DNA of 61,475 bases, from NCBI RefSeq assembly GCF_002860365.1, contig NZ_NMWT01000007.1, positions 35,462-96,936 of the forward strand. Reading direction: 5' to 3'. Positions 16,608 to 26,584 of the stretch are shown here, piece by piece. Below the pieces are notes generated by a model that did not search any database, had not been told where the DNA came from, and was given only the letters and a program-made list of their open reading frames with translations. The DNA is from Bifidobacterium parmae. Its GTDB lineage: Bacteria > Actinomycetota > Actinomycetes > Actinomycetales > Bifidobacteriaceae. A program made the position numbers and the translations under genes. Positions within the stretch are counted from its first letter, which is position 1, and each line of letters starts with the position of its first letter.

Positions 16608-17138
16608 ATGAAAAGCATCGCGGAACTGCGCGAAGAGCGCCGGCGACTGCACGTCACGCAGGGCGCGGTGGCGAAGGCCATGGGGACCACCCAGTCGGCG
16701 TTGTCGCGCGCGGAACGCGAGGGGAATCCGACGCAGGACTTCCTGCAGCGGTACGAGCAGGCGCTCGACGCCCTCGCCAGCCCGCTCACGCCGATCACGG
16801 CGAGCCTCACCGGAATGGACGTGCCGAACATCGCGAGTATTCGGGCCGCCGTCGCACGCTTGACGGAACGTTACGGCATCACGGACATGTACGTATTCGG
16901 CTCAACGGCACGCGGCGAGGCACGGCCCGATTCCGACGTGGATCTGCTCTACCGGCTGGATCCCGAAGCTCCGCGTTCTTTGCTGACGATCGCCCGGCTT
17001 CGCGACGAGTTGACGGACATGCTGCACCACCCCGTGTCACTCACCTCGTACGATTCGTTGCTGCGCAACGCGAAACGCAGCCGTTCCAGCAAACGGTTCC
17101 TCGACCATATCACGCCGGATCTCATCAAGGTGGCCTGA
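16608..17138 (+). CDS. XRE helix-turn-helix / MntA-like nucleotidyltransferase antitoxin
   Basis: 176 residues with two domains. Residues 1-52 form an XRE HTH (LREERRRLHVTQGAVAKAMG, TTQSALSRAE). Residues ~85-175 form a minimal nucleotidyltransferase: VFGSTARGEARPDSDVDLL carries the GSxxRG and DxD motifs. MntA antitoxins silence HepT RNases by adding AMP residues to a Tyr. The fusion to a DNA-binding domain would let one protein repress the operon and modify the toxin. The start is close behind a weak AGAGG; a leaderless transcript is possible. The stop overlaps the next start (TGATG). Confidence 0.87.
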   Translation: MKSIAELREERRRLHVTQGAVAKAMGTTQSALSRAEREGNPTQDFLQRYEQALDALASPLTPITASLTGMDVPNIASIRAAVARLTERYGITDMYVFGSTARGEARPDSDVDLLYRLDPEAPRSLLTIARLRDELTDMLHHPVSLTSYDSLLRNAKRSRSSKRFLDHITPDLIKVA

Positions 17139-17572
17139 TGCGTATGAGCCAGAGACAGAACACCGACGACGATTACGCCACTTCCAGTCCGCGTCATCGC
17201 CGTCACGGGCACAGCCGCCACAGCGACCAGGCATTCCGGGACCAGACGACGCTCATCCGCCTGCTGGAGCATCTCGACTACGCCATCGAAGACGCGAGCG
17301 CAGCCCGCTCGGCGGACGAACTGTATGCCGAGCGCATGCGGTTCAACTCCGTCGTCGAGGAACTGACCCAAGTACAGGAATGTGCGAAGCGCCTATCGGA
17401 CGACTGTCGTTTCGCCATGCCCGATCTGCCGTGGAACGAACTGCGCGCATTGCGCAACATCCTCGTCCACGAATACGACAGCATCGACGCGGATTCACTC
17501 TACGTCACCGCGACCCGGGACGCCCCGGCATTGGCGGAACGACTGCGTCCGATCATCGACGCCATCGAATGA
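17138..17572 (+). CDS. HepT-like RNase toxin
   Basis: 144 residues, all-helical HEPN fold. RNILVHEY near residue 110 is the Rx4HxY catalytic motif of HepT ribonucleases, including the Tyr that MntA AMPylates. A ~30-residue basic, His-rich N-terminal extension precedes the fold; a later start cannot be excluded. Translationally coupled to the XRE-MntA gene. Together they form a type VII-like toxin-antitoxin module; antiphage or stress roles are possible. Confidence 0.85.
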   Translation: MRMSQRQNTDDDYATSSPRHRRHGHSRHSDQAFRDQTTLIRLLEHLDYAIEDASAARSADELYAERMRFNSVVEELTQVQECAKRLSDDCRFAMPDLPWNELRALRNILVHEYDSIDADSLYVTATRDAPALAERLRPIIDAIE

Positions 17573-17588
17573 GCAACGAACGACAAGC

Positions 17589-17641
17589 ATGCCGTCTGAG
17601 TCTCGCTCGAAGCACAATCTCACGTGAGACTCAGACGGCAT
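17589..17641. terminator. Bidirectional terminator between HepT and MsrAB
   Basis: A perfect 16-bp stem (17589-17604 with 17626-17641) lies between two convergent genes. Confidence 0.85.
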
Positions 17642-17651
17642 GACATCGTGG

Positions 17652-18662
17652 CTACTCGCCGTCGACCTCGCCGTCGACCACCGGAATCCACTTGGCGTAG
17701 CCCTCCTCCTCCATGCGGGAGCGCGGCACGAACCGCAGCGAGGCGCTGTTCATGCAGTAGCGCAGGCCGCCGCGGTCGGCGGGACCATCCTCGAACACAT
17801 GGCCGAGGTGAATCTGCGTGTCCGCCGTGCGGATCTCGATGCGCGGGCGTCCGGGCACGCGGTCGTCGGCATGCTCGGTCAGCGACGACGCCTCGATCGG
17901 CTTCGAGAACGCAGGCCAGCCACAGCCCGAATCGAACTTGTCGCGCGACGAGAACAGCGGCTCGCCGCTCACGATGTCCACGTAGATGCCCGGCTCGAAC
18001 GTGTGGTCGTACTCGTTGACGAACGGGCGCTCGGTGGCGGCGTTCTGCGTCACCGCGAACTGTTCGAGCGTCAGATCCCAGATCTTCTCCACGTACTTCT
18101 GGCGGCGCTTCACGTTCGCGATCGCGGCGAGCGGGATATGGCAGTAGCCGCCGGGATTGTTCACCAGATAATCCTGATGATGCGCCTCCGCCGGATAGAA
18201 GTTGCGCAACGGCTCGATGAGCACGGCCGGGCGCTGCGGCTGGCGGTCGATCAGCTGCTCGATCGCCGCGATGTAGGTCGACTGCTGTGCTTGGGACGTG
18301 AAGAACATGCCGGTACGGTACTGGCGGCCGGAATCCTCGCCCTGACGGTCCACGGAGAACGGGTCGATGACCTCGAGGAACAGCAGCGAAAGCGTGCGCA
18401 ACGTCACACGCGACGGGTCGAACGTCACCTTCACGGTCTCGGCGGCGTCGGTCTGGCCCGCGCACACCTGCTCGTAGGTCGGATTCTCGACGGTGGACTG
18501 CGCGTAGCCGACAGTCGTGTCGATCACGCCGTCCACGTTCTGGAAGTAGCGTTCCAGCCCCCAGAAGCAGCCGCCCGCAAAGTAGGCGACGTTCGCGGCG
18601 GGCGCGGAAGCCCCGCCCGTCACGTCCGTCGCGTCGTTCTTGTTCTCGTTCGTATCAGTCAT
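17652..18662 (-). CDS. msrAB: Bifunctional methionine sulfoxide reductase A/B
   Basis: 336 residues, a natural MsrA-MsrB fusion that reduces both stereoisomers of methionine sulfoxide. MsrA occupies residues ~25-185 with the catalytic GCFWG motif and a [10 protein letters not shown] block. MsrB occupies ~195-325 with DSGCGWPAF and the catalytic [11 protein letters not shown]. The Cys pairs that bind structural zinc in some MsrBs are not seen. Start ATG at 18662 is 10 bases after the MprF-like stop, so it is probably the last gene of that operon. Confidence 0.95.
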   Translation of the reverse strand: MTDTNENKNDATDVTGGASAPAANVAYFAGGCFWGLERYFQNVDGVIDTTVGYAQSTVENPTYEQVCAGQTDAAETVKVTFDPSRVTLRTLSLLFLEVIDPFSVDRQGEDSGRQYRTGMFFTSQAQQSTYIAAIEQLIDRQPQRPAVLIEPLRNFYPAEAHHQDYLVNNPGGYCHIPLAAIANVKRRQKYVEKIWDLTLEQFAVTQNAATERPFVNEYDHTFEPGIYVDIVSGEPLFSSRDKFDSGCGWPAFSKPIEASSLTEHADDRVPGRPRIEIRTADTQIHLGHVFEDGPADRGGLRYCMNSASLRFVPRSRMEEEGYAKWIPVVDGEVDGE

Positions 18663-18672
18663 ACGCCCAAGA

Positions 18673-21546
18673 CTACTTGCGCAAGGTCCTGAGCATGCCG
18701 GCTATCTCGCCGGGCGTGACGGACGGCACGTAGGCGTGCGTGACGGCCAGGCCGATCTGCGCGAGTTTCGCCGCATCCGGGTAGCACACGTACACGGGCT
18801 CCTCGCTCGGCTGGAACTTGCGTTTGAAGTTGAACAGCGAGTGGAATCCGTATGCGGGTTCCATCCAGTCGGCCACGAGCTGGAGCGCATGCTGCAGCAC
18901 CTCGATGCCCGGGTCCATGCGCCCGGCACCAGCCTCGCCGGCACCGTCGGCCCCGGCGCCAGTCCCAGCGTCGACGCCATCGCCGCCGCCCGGCAGCGTG
19001 TTGTCCCGCTCCGGGTTCATGCCCGCCAGCGGCGCGGCGGACAGACTCATGAACTCGACGGCCGAGCCTGTCCCAGCCACCGAACCGGCCCCAGCCGAAC
19101 CGGCCCCAGCCCCAGCCGAAACCCCCGCCGAAGCTCCCTCGTCCCGCAACCGTTCCGCCATGCGCGCGATCAGGAACTCCATCACGCCGTTCGGACTGTC
19201 CGGACGGTGCCGCATGAAGTCGAGCGTCCATCCGACGATCCGCCCGTCGCGCCATGTGGGCAGCCAGCTGGTCACGCCGAGCACGCGGCCGTCCGCGTCC
19301 ATCGCGTACAGCAGCCGCACGCGCGGGTCGCGCAACTCCTCGACGCCACCCAACGTGAACTTCATCTCCGGCAACGCCTTGCCCTGCGCCCACTCCTCGG
19401 AGATGTCCTCGATCTGCTCGCGCACGTCGAGCGGCGCATCGAGGAATGTGGAGTACACGTCCACGACGCCCTGCCGCTTCGCCTTGTTGATCGCGGTGCG
19501 GATGTCCTGCCATTTCTTGCCGGTGGTCTTCCACTGCCGCGGGTCGACGACCATCTCGCCGCCCACTTCGATCGACTGCCATCCCATCGCGAGCAGCCGG
19601 TCGCGCTGTCCGCGATGCACCGCGTAGAACGCTGGCGTCAGCGACCGCGACGCGCAATACTTCGAGAACGCGATCAGATCGTCATCCCACTCGGACGGAT
19701 CGCCGAACGGCCCGGTGCAGGTGAGCGCCACGCCGCCCCACACGCGGTACGCGACCGCGGACCGCCCGGAATCGGACATCCAATACTCGTTGCCCTCCCA
19801 CGTGGTCATGAAGCTCATCGACTCGCCGCCGGCCTCGACGAGCCGTTCCGCGCGGGCGCGCGCACGCTCGTCGACCGCCGTCACGTCGCCCATCCACCGC
19901 ACGACGACCACCAGCACGACGATCCAGAACACGAGTCCCACGCCCTGGTACACGATCGACGCGAGCAGCGTGACCGGCACGAACGCGAGCCGCACGTGAC
20001 TGAGGAAACCGATCGGCAGGAACCGTCCCGGCAGCTCGGCGAGCAGCGCCGCGGCCGTGGCGCGCGGCGCGAACTCGCCCGGCAGCGCAAGACCGTACAA
20101 CAGGTACACGGCCGTGCATGCGAGCAGCGCGAGCACGCACGCCGCCGCGCCGCCGGCCAACCGCCGCCATCCGACGCGCACCGGGAACCGGCGCAGGCCG
20201 ACGAGCAGCGCCACGGCGAACGCGAACGGCGGCAGCGCGTTCGCGACGCACGCGGCGAACGCGCCATGGTCGACGAGCGAGTCGACGCCGTCCGGCGCGA
20301 ACCGCAGCGGCACGACGAGATAGTAGGCGACCGCGACGCCCGCCGTGACGAGGTTCACGGCCACGGACAGCACCGCGGCGAACCGGCGGCCGCGGTACAG
20401 GCCCCACGCGAGCACGAGCGTGACGGCGGTGGGCAGCAGCGAACGCAACACCGCGCCGGGCATCGACGTGCGCAGCAGGTCGAACTGGAGGAAGCAGTCG
20501 GTGCGCGTGGAACCGGCGACGCAGCGGGCGAGCGTGCCGTCGTCGGCCGCGGCGGGGCTCATGATGAGTCCCAGCGTGCTCAACGGTCCGGCATGCGTGT
20601 GCGCGGTGATGGCGAGCACCGGGCCAAGCGCGAGCACGACGGCGATGGCCGCGTAGAGGCGGCGGATCTCGTATGAGGTGCCGCGCAGCCAGTGCCAGCG
20701 GGTTTCGGCGGACTCGGTTTCGGCGGTTGCGTCAGTCGCGTCAGTCGCGTCGAATCCGTCGGTTCCGGCGACGCGGGTCGCGCCCGTTCCGGCGTCGAAC
20801 GCGCGCAGCCGCCGTTCGCGCTGGCGCATCACCGCGCCCGCGACATGACCGATGATCGCGGCGGCGAGGATGCAGTAGCCGCCGGGATTGCCGCTGTACA
20901 GCAGCGTGACCAGGATCGCCACGTAGCCGATGAGCCGGATGCGCTGCCGCCACAGGTGCGTGCAGTACGCGCTGGCGGCCATCAGCGCGCCGACCGGCAG
21001 CGTGAGCGGGCTCAGCACGAACGAGATGCGTTCGACGATGCGGGCGTCGTGCAGCAGCGACCCGGTCGCGGCGCACAATGTCAGCCCGACGATCACGCCG
21101 CCGAGCGCGCATGCGACGGCGATGCGCACGGTGCGCGCGCGTCCCAGCCATCGTTCGGCGATGGACAGCATGACGAGCCACAGCAGCGCGTCGAACACCA
21201 ATTGGATGACGCCGCGTGCGAGGAACAGCGAGCACAGGAGCTTGCCGAGACTGAACTCGGCCATGCTGGTGTGCAGCCGCAACGGGAAGTCGAATCCGGT
21301 GACGGCCGCCGCGATCCACGCGACGAGGTTCACCGCCACGAACGCGAGGGTCGCGCCGACGGCGAACCGGTGCGCGGCCGCCCATCGACGCGCGTCGCCG
21401 GCGAGCGCCTGCCACGCCTGCGTGGTGGGCCGTGGTTTGCCGTCCTTCCGAGGCCGGCCCGACTGCCGGGACTGCGACTGCCCGGTCGTTCCGTTCCGTT
21501 GCGACTGCCCGGCCGTTCCGTTCCGTTGCGCCTGCTCTCCGCTCAT
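18673..21546 (-). CDS. MprF-like aminoacyl-phosphatidylglycerol synthase (DUF2156)
   Basis: 957 residues. After a Gln/Arg-rich N-terminus, ~10 membrane segments span residues ~55-560. The C-terminal DUF2156 catalytic domain follows ([50 protein letters not shown]). Such domains move an amino acid from tRNA to phosphatidylglycerol, reducing membrane negative charge. A Gly/Ala/Ser-rich insertion near residues ~810-870 looks like expanded repeats. The start overlaps the upstream esterase stop (ATGA at 21543-21546). Which amino acid is used is not predictable. Confidence 0.82.
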   Translation of the reverse strand: MSGEQAQRNGTAGQSQRNGTTGQSQSRQSGRPRKDGKPRPTTQAWQALAGDARRWAAAHRFAVGATLAFVAVNLVAWIAAAVTGFDFPLRLHTSMAEFSLGKLLCSLFLARGVIQLVFDALLWLVMLSIAERWLGRARTVRIAVACALGGVIVGLTLCAATGSLLHDARIVERISFVLSPLTLPVGALMAASAYCTHLWRQRIRLIGYVAILVTLLYSGNPGGYCILAAAIIGHVAGAVMRQRERRLRAFDAGTGATRVAGTDGFDATDATDATAETESAETRWHWLRGTSYEIRRLYAAIAVVLALGPVLAITAHTHAGPLSTLGLIMSPAAADDGTLARCVAGSTRTDCFLQFDLLRTSMPGAVLRSLLPTAVTLVLAWGLYRGRRFAAVLSVAVNLVTAGVAVAYYLVVPLRFAPDGVDSLVDHGAFAACVANALPPFAFAVALLVGLRRFPVRVGWRRLAGGAAACVLALLACTAVYLLYGLALPGEFAPRATAAALLAELPGRFLPIGFLSHVRLAFVPVTLLASIVYQGVGLVFWIVVLVVVVRWMGDVTAVDERARARAERLVEAGGESMSFMTTWEGNEYWMSDSGRSAVAYRVWGGVALTCTGPFGDPSEWDDDLIAFSKYCASRSLTPAFYAVHRGQRDRLLAMGWQSIEVGGEMVVDPRQWKTTGKKWQDIRTAINKAKRQGVVDVYSTFLDAPLDVREQIEDISEEWAQGKALPEMKFTLGGVEELRDPRVRLLYAMDADGRVLGVTSWLPTWRDGRIVGWTLDFMRHRPDSPNGVMEFLIARMAERLRDEGASAGVSAGAGAGSAGAGSVAGTGSAVEFMSLSAAPLAGMNPERDNTLPGGGDGVDAGTGAGADGAGEAGAGRMDPGIEVLQHALQLVADWMEPAYGFHSLFNFKRKFQPSEEPVYVCYPDAAKLAQIGLAVTHAYVPSVTPGEIAGMLRTLRK

Positions 21547-23243
21547 TCCTGCACCTCCACTTGCGGGTACTCCTTGACGTTCTTCGTCATCGTGCCGAGT
21601 CCGGTGCGCGCGCCGAACCAGTCGACGCCGGGCCGCCACACGGCCTGCACCGCATGCCAGTCGTGGCCGTGGCCGGGCACGACGATCTCGGTCACGTCGC
21701 TTACGCCGGCCTTGCGCGCGGCCGCGGAGATCGTGCGCATGTTGCGCACGGAATCCGTGTCGCGCTCCCCCGCGCCGGCGAACAGTGCGAGTCCTCGCGC
21801 CTCGCCGGGGTCGAGCGCGGCGAGCGCGTTGACCGGCACCTGCGCGTCGTAGTCGGCGCGACGGCCGCGGAAGTAGTTCGTCGTCATGTCGGCGACGGAG
21901 CCGCTGGTCGGCTTGAGTTCGCCGTCGACGGGCAGCATCGCACCGTACAGTTCCGGGTGGCGCGGCGCGATCTGCGTCGTGCACGTGCCGCCCTGCGAGA
22001 ATCCGCCGATCGCCCACATGCGCGGGGCGGTCGCGACGGGCAGCGTGCGTTTCGTCCACGCGACGACGTCGCGCGTGAGATACGTTTCGGCGTCGCCCTG
22101 GCTGGTGTCGGCGCACAGGCTGTTGTGCGTGTCGGCGCCGTTCTGGTCCGGCACGACGACGACCGGCGCGAGACCGTCATGCGCGGCGGCGTACGCGTTC
22201 ATCATGCGCGCGAGGCCGGCGGCCGCGACCAGCCGCCCCGGACTGCCCGGCTGCCCAGCGAGCAGTTCCATGACCGGCAGCCGCGGCGGCCGCTTCGCGA
22301 GCGCCGCCGGCGGCAGGTACACCATCGCCTTGCGCGCGTTGAAATGGGATTCCGTGTTCGGGATGGTCACGGACAGTATGCGGCCGCGCGCGGGATGGTC
22401 CGGCGCGGCGTGGCGCGCGGCGGCGGCTCGCCACTGCGCGACCGTCATCGCCGCACGGTGGACGGTCACCGAGTCGAGCGACGGGTACGGCGTGTACCCG
22501 ACGAGACTGCCGACGGTCTGGTATTCGCCGAAAATCGCGTCGATTCTGAGTCCGGTTGCGACGAGCGTGAGCGGGATGAGGATGACGGCGATCGCGCGGG
22601 TGATGCGGCGGGCGGCGGCGCGAGGCGCGCGACGACGATTCGCGACGACGATCGTGGCGGCGATCGCGCCGAGGCCGGCGAACCCGCAGGCGGCGGCGAT
22701 GATGACCGGCCAGCCGAGCGAGACGCCGAACACCATGATGCCGTCGGAGAGGAACCAGGCGAGCAGCAGGCCGACGAGGCCGGCGGCGAGCGCGGCGACG
22801 GGGATGGCGAGCGCGGGGATGAGGGCGGTGGCAGTTGGAACCGTGACGCGGCGGATAATGCCGGACGAATCGGCGGCGGGATTGCCAGAGTCGGGGCGAT
22901 CGGCGGGATTGCCGAAGTCGGGGCGATCGGCGGAATCGGCGGGATCAGCAGAATTGACGGAATCCGCGGAATCCGAGGAGTCGGTATTACCGGCGGCACC
23001 CGCGGGCTTGACGGGAGTCGGGCTGGAATCCCGAGTCGGGCGGACGAGCGCGATGGCGAGTGATATGACGAGCGCGATCGCGGCGCATGCGGTGACCACG
23101 AACACGGTCCGCGGCAATACGCCCCGGACCAGCGACACCTGCATCAGCCATGCCGACGACGCCGTATCCAATGTTGAGACCGAAGCAGAACCCATCCCGA
23201 TCATCCCCATGACATACTTCACAATGCGCTTCACAATGCGCAC
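21543..23243 (-). CDS. Membrane-anchored alpha/beta-hydrolase esterase
   Basis: 566 residues. Three or four membrane segments in the first ~230 residues surround an Asp/Ser/Pro-rich linker (residues ~85-130). The rest is an esterase fold of the EstA/antigen-85-like group: IGGFSQGGT near residue 415 carries the nucleophile Ser, and VPGHGHDWHAV near 525 carries the likely His. The active site should face outward. Coupling to the MprF-like gene by ATGA suggests it acts on aminoacylated lipids or another envelope ester; this is inference. Confidence 0.75.
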   Translation of the reverse strand: MRIVKRIVKYVMGMIGMGSASVSTLDTASSAWLMQVSLVRGVLPRTVFVVTACAAIALVISLAIALVRPTRDSSPTPVKPAGAAGNTDSSDSADSVNSADPADSADRPDFGNPADRPDSGNPAADSSGIIRRVTVPTATALIPALAIPVAALAAGLVGLLLAWFLSDGIMVFGVSLGWPVIIAAACGFAGLGAIAATIVVANRRRAPRAAARRITRAIAVILIPLTLVATGLRIDAIFGEYQTVGSLVGYTPYPSLDSVTVHRAAMTVAQWRAAAARHAAPDHPARGRILSVTIPNTESHFNARKAMVYLPPAALAKRPPRLPVMELLAGQPGSPGRLVAAAGLARMMNAYAAAHDGLAPVVVVPDQNGADTHNSLCADTSQGDAETYLTRDVVAWTKRTLPVATAPRMWAIGGFSQGGTCTTQIAPRHPELYGAMLPVDGELKPTSGSVADMTTNYFRGRRADYDAQVPVNALAALDPGEARGLALFAGAGERDTDSVRNMRTISAAARKAGVSDVTEIVVPGHGHDWHAVQAVWRPGVDWFGARTGLGTMTKNVKEYPQVEVQE

Positions 23244-23332
23244 GTAAGCCTAACGCGCGATTCAGGAAGAGCCGAGAAAACCCAAGCTTCTCCCCGACGA
23301 TTCACATGATTCACTCAGGTACGGCACGCGGC

Positions 23333-23456
23333 TGTTGCTCCGCTCCCGCTGGCGCTCCGCAGACTCCCCACCTTCGCTCCCGCTGGCGCTCCGCAGACCC
23401 CCCACCTCCGCTCCCGCTGGCGGGAGCTGTCAGACGAAGTCTGACTGAGGGTGGTT
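23333..23456. repeat. GC-rich palindromic repeat cluster
   Basis: Two shortened units (GCTCCCGCTGGCGCTCCGCA) precede a full unit with CTCCCGCTGGCGGGAG, a second stem around CAGACGAAGTCTG and the tail GAGGGTGG. Same family as elsewhere in the window. Confidence 0.8.
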
Positions 23457-23470
23457 CAACCTGAAAACGA

Positions 23471-23514
23471 AAGAGGCCGGCGCATCGGAGATAATCTCGA
23501 TGCGCCGGCCTCTT
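23471..23514. terminator. Long hairpin terminator
   Basis: AAGAGGCCGGCGCATCG (23471-23487) pairs perfectly with 23498-23514 around a 10-base loop. It could end minus-strand transcription that starts with hsp20. Confidence 0.75.
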
Positions 23515-23632
23515 CAGTTAGCTGGCATTGTTTCCGCGTCGCCCGTCTACTCAATCCCAAGGAAGGGGGACGTATGGGACGGACGGCGCAACACACAGCC
23601 GATTGGCGTACCTTCGGCAACGCGCCAGTCCT

Positions 23633-23857
23633 GCAATTGCGGACCGGCCTACGGCCGGACCCAAACCTGCCCTCGCTCGGCTTCCGCCTCACTCAGGCTG
23701 ACGCTACGGACACCCCACCGGGGTGTCCGCTTAACGGCGTCTCCTCCGGCCCAGCAATTACGGACCGGCCTACGGCCGGACCCAAACCTGCCCTCGCTCG
23801 GCTTCCGCCTCACTCAGGCTGACGCTACGGACACCCCACCGGGGTGTCCGCTTAACG
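23633..23857. repeat. 104-bp direct duplication, period 121 bp
   Basis: Copies at 23633-23736 and 23754-23857 are nearly identical. Each holds two palindromes: one around GGCCTACGGCC and one, GGACACCCC/GGGGTGTCC, near its end. The second copy ends three bases before the hsp20 stop, so the unit may be a duplicated terminator or REP-type element. Confidence 0.8.
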
Positions 23858-23859
23858 CG

Positions 23860-24390
23860 TCAGCCCTCAATCGCGATCTGGTGCTTGGACTCGACCTGCG
23901 GCTGGGCCTGCATCTTCGGAACCTGGATGCACAGCGTGCCGTTGTTGTAGCTGGCGTGGATGTCGGACTCCTTCACCTCGTCGCCCACGTAGAAGCTACG
24001 AGAGCAGGAACCCATGTAGCGTTCGCGACGCAGCCAACGACCGGACTCGTCCGAACCGCAGGCGCACTGCTCGCCCTTGCCCTCAGCGTCGGAGCCGTTC
24101 GCGGACTCCGGAGCCTTGTCCTCATGCTCGCTGGAACGCGAGGCGGACACGGTCAGATAGCCGTTGTTCAGCTCGAGCTTGATGTCGTCCTTCTTGAAGC
24201 CAGGCATATCGATGTCCACGTCGTAGCCCTTGTCGGTCTCACGCACATCCGTGGTCATCATGTTCGCCATCGTGTTCGCCGGCATCATGGAGCCCATCTG
24301 GTTGTCCATGTTGCGCCAACCCTCGAAGAACGGGTCATCGAACAGATCGGAGAACATCGTGTCATTCATCAAAGCCGGAAACATCGCCAT
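23860..24390 (-). CDS. Hsp20 / alpha-crystallin small heat-shock protein
   Basis: 176 residues. The alpha-crystallin domain runs from ~residue 45 (TDVRETDKGYDVDIDMPGFK, DDIKLELNNGYLTVSASR) to ~165 (NNGTLCIQVPKM). It should bind unfolding proteins without ATP. The loop at residues ~85-118 is longer than usual and contains EQCACG. Start ATG at 24390 has AAGGAG upstream and begins the conserved MAMFPALMNDTMF. Further upstream starts in frame lack support. No HspR or CIRCE operator is evident. Confidence 0.92.
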   Translation of the reverse strand: MAMFPALMNDTMFSDLFDDPFFEGWRNMDNQMGSMMPANTMANMMTTDVRETDKGYDVDIDMPGFKKDDIKLELNNGYLTVSASRSSEHEDKAPESANGSDAEGKGEQCACGSDESGRWLRRERYMGSCSRSFYVGDEVKESDIHASYNNGTLCIQVPKMQAQPQVESKHQIAIEG

Positions 24391-24611
24391 AATCGGTACT
24401 CCTTCAACAAGGAGAGAACGCGGCTTGGCTACCATCCCGTCCGCCGCCCTGCCATAGGCGGCGAACCCGAACGGATATCGTGGCCGGTTCCGGAACCCCT
24501 TCCGGGGCTCTCACCTTCGCCTTTCACTTCACTCAATTCCCGGGACGGCGAATCATTCCACGGTTTTACCCACAGTGAACATGCGCGGGAATCGGCAAAT
24601 ATACCCGCGAT

Positions 24612-24986
24612 CCGCAAACGTGTATAGTTCGCGGGGCAATGTGTATGGTTCAGAACGCAACCTGCATGGTTTTCGGAACAACCTGCATGGTTTTCGGAAC
24701 AACCTGTATGGGTTCCGGGGCAATGTGCAGAAAACTGACGGCAACGTGTACGGTGTGGTGCTGAAGAACGCCGCGGCACAGACACAAGCGCCTGCGCAAA
24801 AGCCCGGAATTCCGCCAATCGTCCTACCGGTCGACAGAGCAAAAAAGCGACTCTTCACGCCTCCACCCCACAGGTTCGCTCAGATGGACTGCACATTCGG
24901 TCCGAAATCATGCACGTTCGCCCCAAGACCATACACGACCGGTCGAAAACCATGCACAACACCACGCAAACCATACACGTTCGCCA
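24612..24986. repeat. 21-bp phased inverted repeat array, locus B
   Basis: Seven forward units have TG at 24621, 24642, 24663, 24684, 24705, 24726 and 24747. Six inverted units have CA at 24871, 24892, 24913, 24934, 24955 and 24976. Every step is exactly 21 bp. The distance from the last forward to the first inverted core is the same as at locus A. The inner sequences TGCTGAAGA and TCTTCACG match those of locus A read in reverse. The gap 24391-25066 has no gene. Confidence 0.9.
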
Positions 24987-25066
24987 GAGAGCCGGTCCGT
25001 ACGACCACCAGGTATACCGCAGCCCAAAAGGCAACGGAGCAGAGTACCCCGAGTAATCAACGCCGA

Positions 25067-25438
25067 TCAGGCATCGGGATAGACACGGAAGGAATCGGCC
25101 CGTTCCGCCGCGCGACGCGGACCGCCTCCAGTACGGGAGCCTCTCCGGGAACCGGCACCCGCACGCATCCCGTCACCGTCTTCCGTCGGGATCTCGCGCA
25201 CTTCCACATGCTCGACCTGCGACCAGCGGGGGCCGGTCTTCAACGCGCTGATCAACTGCGCGACAGAGCCCCGCGGACCCTGCGCCTCGACCTCCACCGA
25301 GCCGTCATACCGGTTGCGCACCCATCCGGAAAGCCCGCCGATCGCACGCACGCGCATCACCACGAAGTAGCGGAATCCCACGCCCTGCACCATGCCCGTC
25401 ACCACGGCATGCACACGGATGATCTCATCACTCATCAT
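25067..25438 (-). CDS. Acylphosphatase
   Basis: 123 residues. Residues ~8-95 match acylphosphatase: GMVQGVGFRYFV carries the phosphate loop with catalytic Arg, and LSGWVRNRYDGSVEVEAQG carries the catalytic Asn. It hydrolyses acyl phosphates in the cytosol. The Arg/Gly-rich tail is longer than usual. Starts ATG-ATG at 25438/25435; no strong ribosome site is visible. Confidence 0.92.
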   Translation of the reverse strand: MMSDEIIRVHAVVTGMVQGVGFRYFVVMRVRAIGGLSGWVRNRYDGSVEVEAQGPRGSVAQLISALKTGPRWSQVEHVEVREIPTEDGDGMRAGAGSRRGSRTGGGPRRAAERADSFRVYPDA

Positions 25439-25558
25439 GAATCATTCCAATCGTTCGATAAGTCCGGCGTCCCCTTCGCAAGGAAAGGAACGGGAAGGAA
25501 AAGAGGGCGGGGACTGGGAGCAACCGCGAAGGAGCGGAAGGGCCCGGGCGCGCGCCCG

Positions 25559-26533
25559 TCACCGCACCAGGAACACCATGGCGAGGATCAGCACGAATCC
25601 CACCAGATCGGTGGGCGTGAACACGGCCCCGAGGAACAGCACCGAGGAGACGGTGGCGGCGACCGGCTCGACCGTGCCGAGCATCGTGGCGCGCATCGCA
25701 CCGACCCGCACCACGCCCGCGAGGAACAGGCCGAACGCCCCGAACGTGCCCAACACCACGGTGAACGCCATCAGCGCCCAGCCGAGCCCGTCGAACGAGG
25801 GCGATCCGGCCCACGGCCGCACGATCGGCAGCAGCACCAGTCCCGAGATGATGAACATCACGCCGTTGACCACCATGTTGCCCCATCGTTGCACGAGCCG
25901 CATCGGCAGGATCGACATCGCGCCGGTCGCCGCCGCGTTGACGAGCCCCCACACGAGTCCCATGGCCGGCAGTTTCAACGTGGCGAGGTCACCGCCGGTG
26001 GCGATGAGCACGGTGCCTGCGAACGCGAGCGCGACGCCCACGCTTTCACGCAATCCCGGCAACCGCCGTCCGCGGATGCAGACGAACAGCAGCACGAACA
26101 GCAGGTTCAGCGACTGCAAGACGGTGGCGGTTCCGGCGTTCGTCCAGTTGATCGAGGAGAGGTAGGCGACCTGCACGGCGAGCACGCATACGAGCGCGCA
26201 CACGAAGAACGACGGATACGACTTGCGGTCGCGGACCGCGCCGGCGACGAGTCGCGGCGTGCGGATGCCGGCCGCGGCGAGGAACAGGACTCCGGCGAAC
26301 AGTTCGCGCATGCAGGCAAGCCACAGCGGATCGACATGATACGGGCCCATCAGCACCTTCGACACAGTGGCGTTGCAACCCCACAGGAGGCCGCCGAGCA
26401 GGACGAGCCCGGCGCCGATCAGAATGTCGCGCGGCGTGCGTTCGAACGTGGGGGTACGCGTCTTCCCGGATTCCCTGCGCGATGGTTCCCCGTTCACGGA
26501 TTGCCCGCGTGAGGCGCCTTGCTCTTCACTCAT
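25559..26533 (-). CDS. EamA/DMT-family membrane transporter
   Basis: 324 residues with ten predicted membrane helices after a ~35-residue polar N-terminus. Two EamA repeats are visible: GLVLLGGLLWGCNATVSK opens the first and LVWGLVNAAATGAMSI the second. EamA proteins export metabolites or amino acids; the cargo is unknown. The ATG at 26533 is 51 bases from the divergent gene at 26585, so the two promoters overlap. No strong ribosome site is seen. Confidence 0.85.
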   Translation of the reverse strand: MSEEQGASRGQSVNGEPSRRESGKTRTPTFERTPRDILIGAGLVLLGGLLWGCNATVSKVLMGPYHVDPLWLACMRELFAGVLFLAAAGIRTPRLVAGAVRDRKSYPSFFVCALVCVLAVQVAYLSSINWTNAGTATVLQSLNLLFVLLFVCIRGRRLPGLRESVGVALAFAGTVLIATGGDLATLKLPAMGLVWGLVNAAATGAMSILPMRLVQRWGNMVVNGVMFIISGLVLLPIVRPWAGSPSFDGLGWALMAFTVVLGTFGAFGLFLAGVVRVGAMRATMLGTVEPVAATVSSVLFLGAVFTPTDLVGFVLILAMVFLVR

Positions 26534-26584
26534 GGCTACCAGTATGGCACTTATGGCGCTGGAATCGGCACTATGCTGGGGCGT

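Noticed and set aside
18640-20676. 678-residue plus-strand frame opposite the MprF-like gene
   Set aside because: Antisense shadow; His/Arg-rich without a domain.
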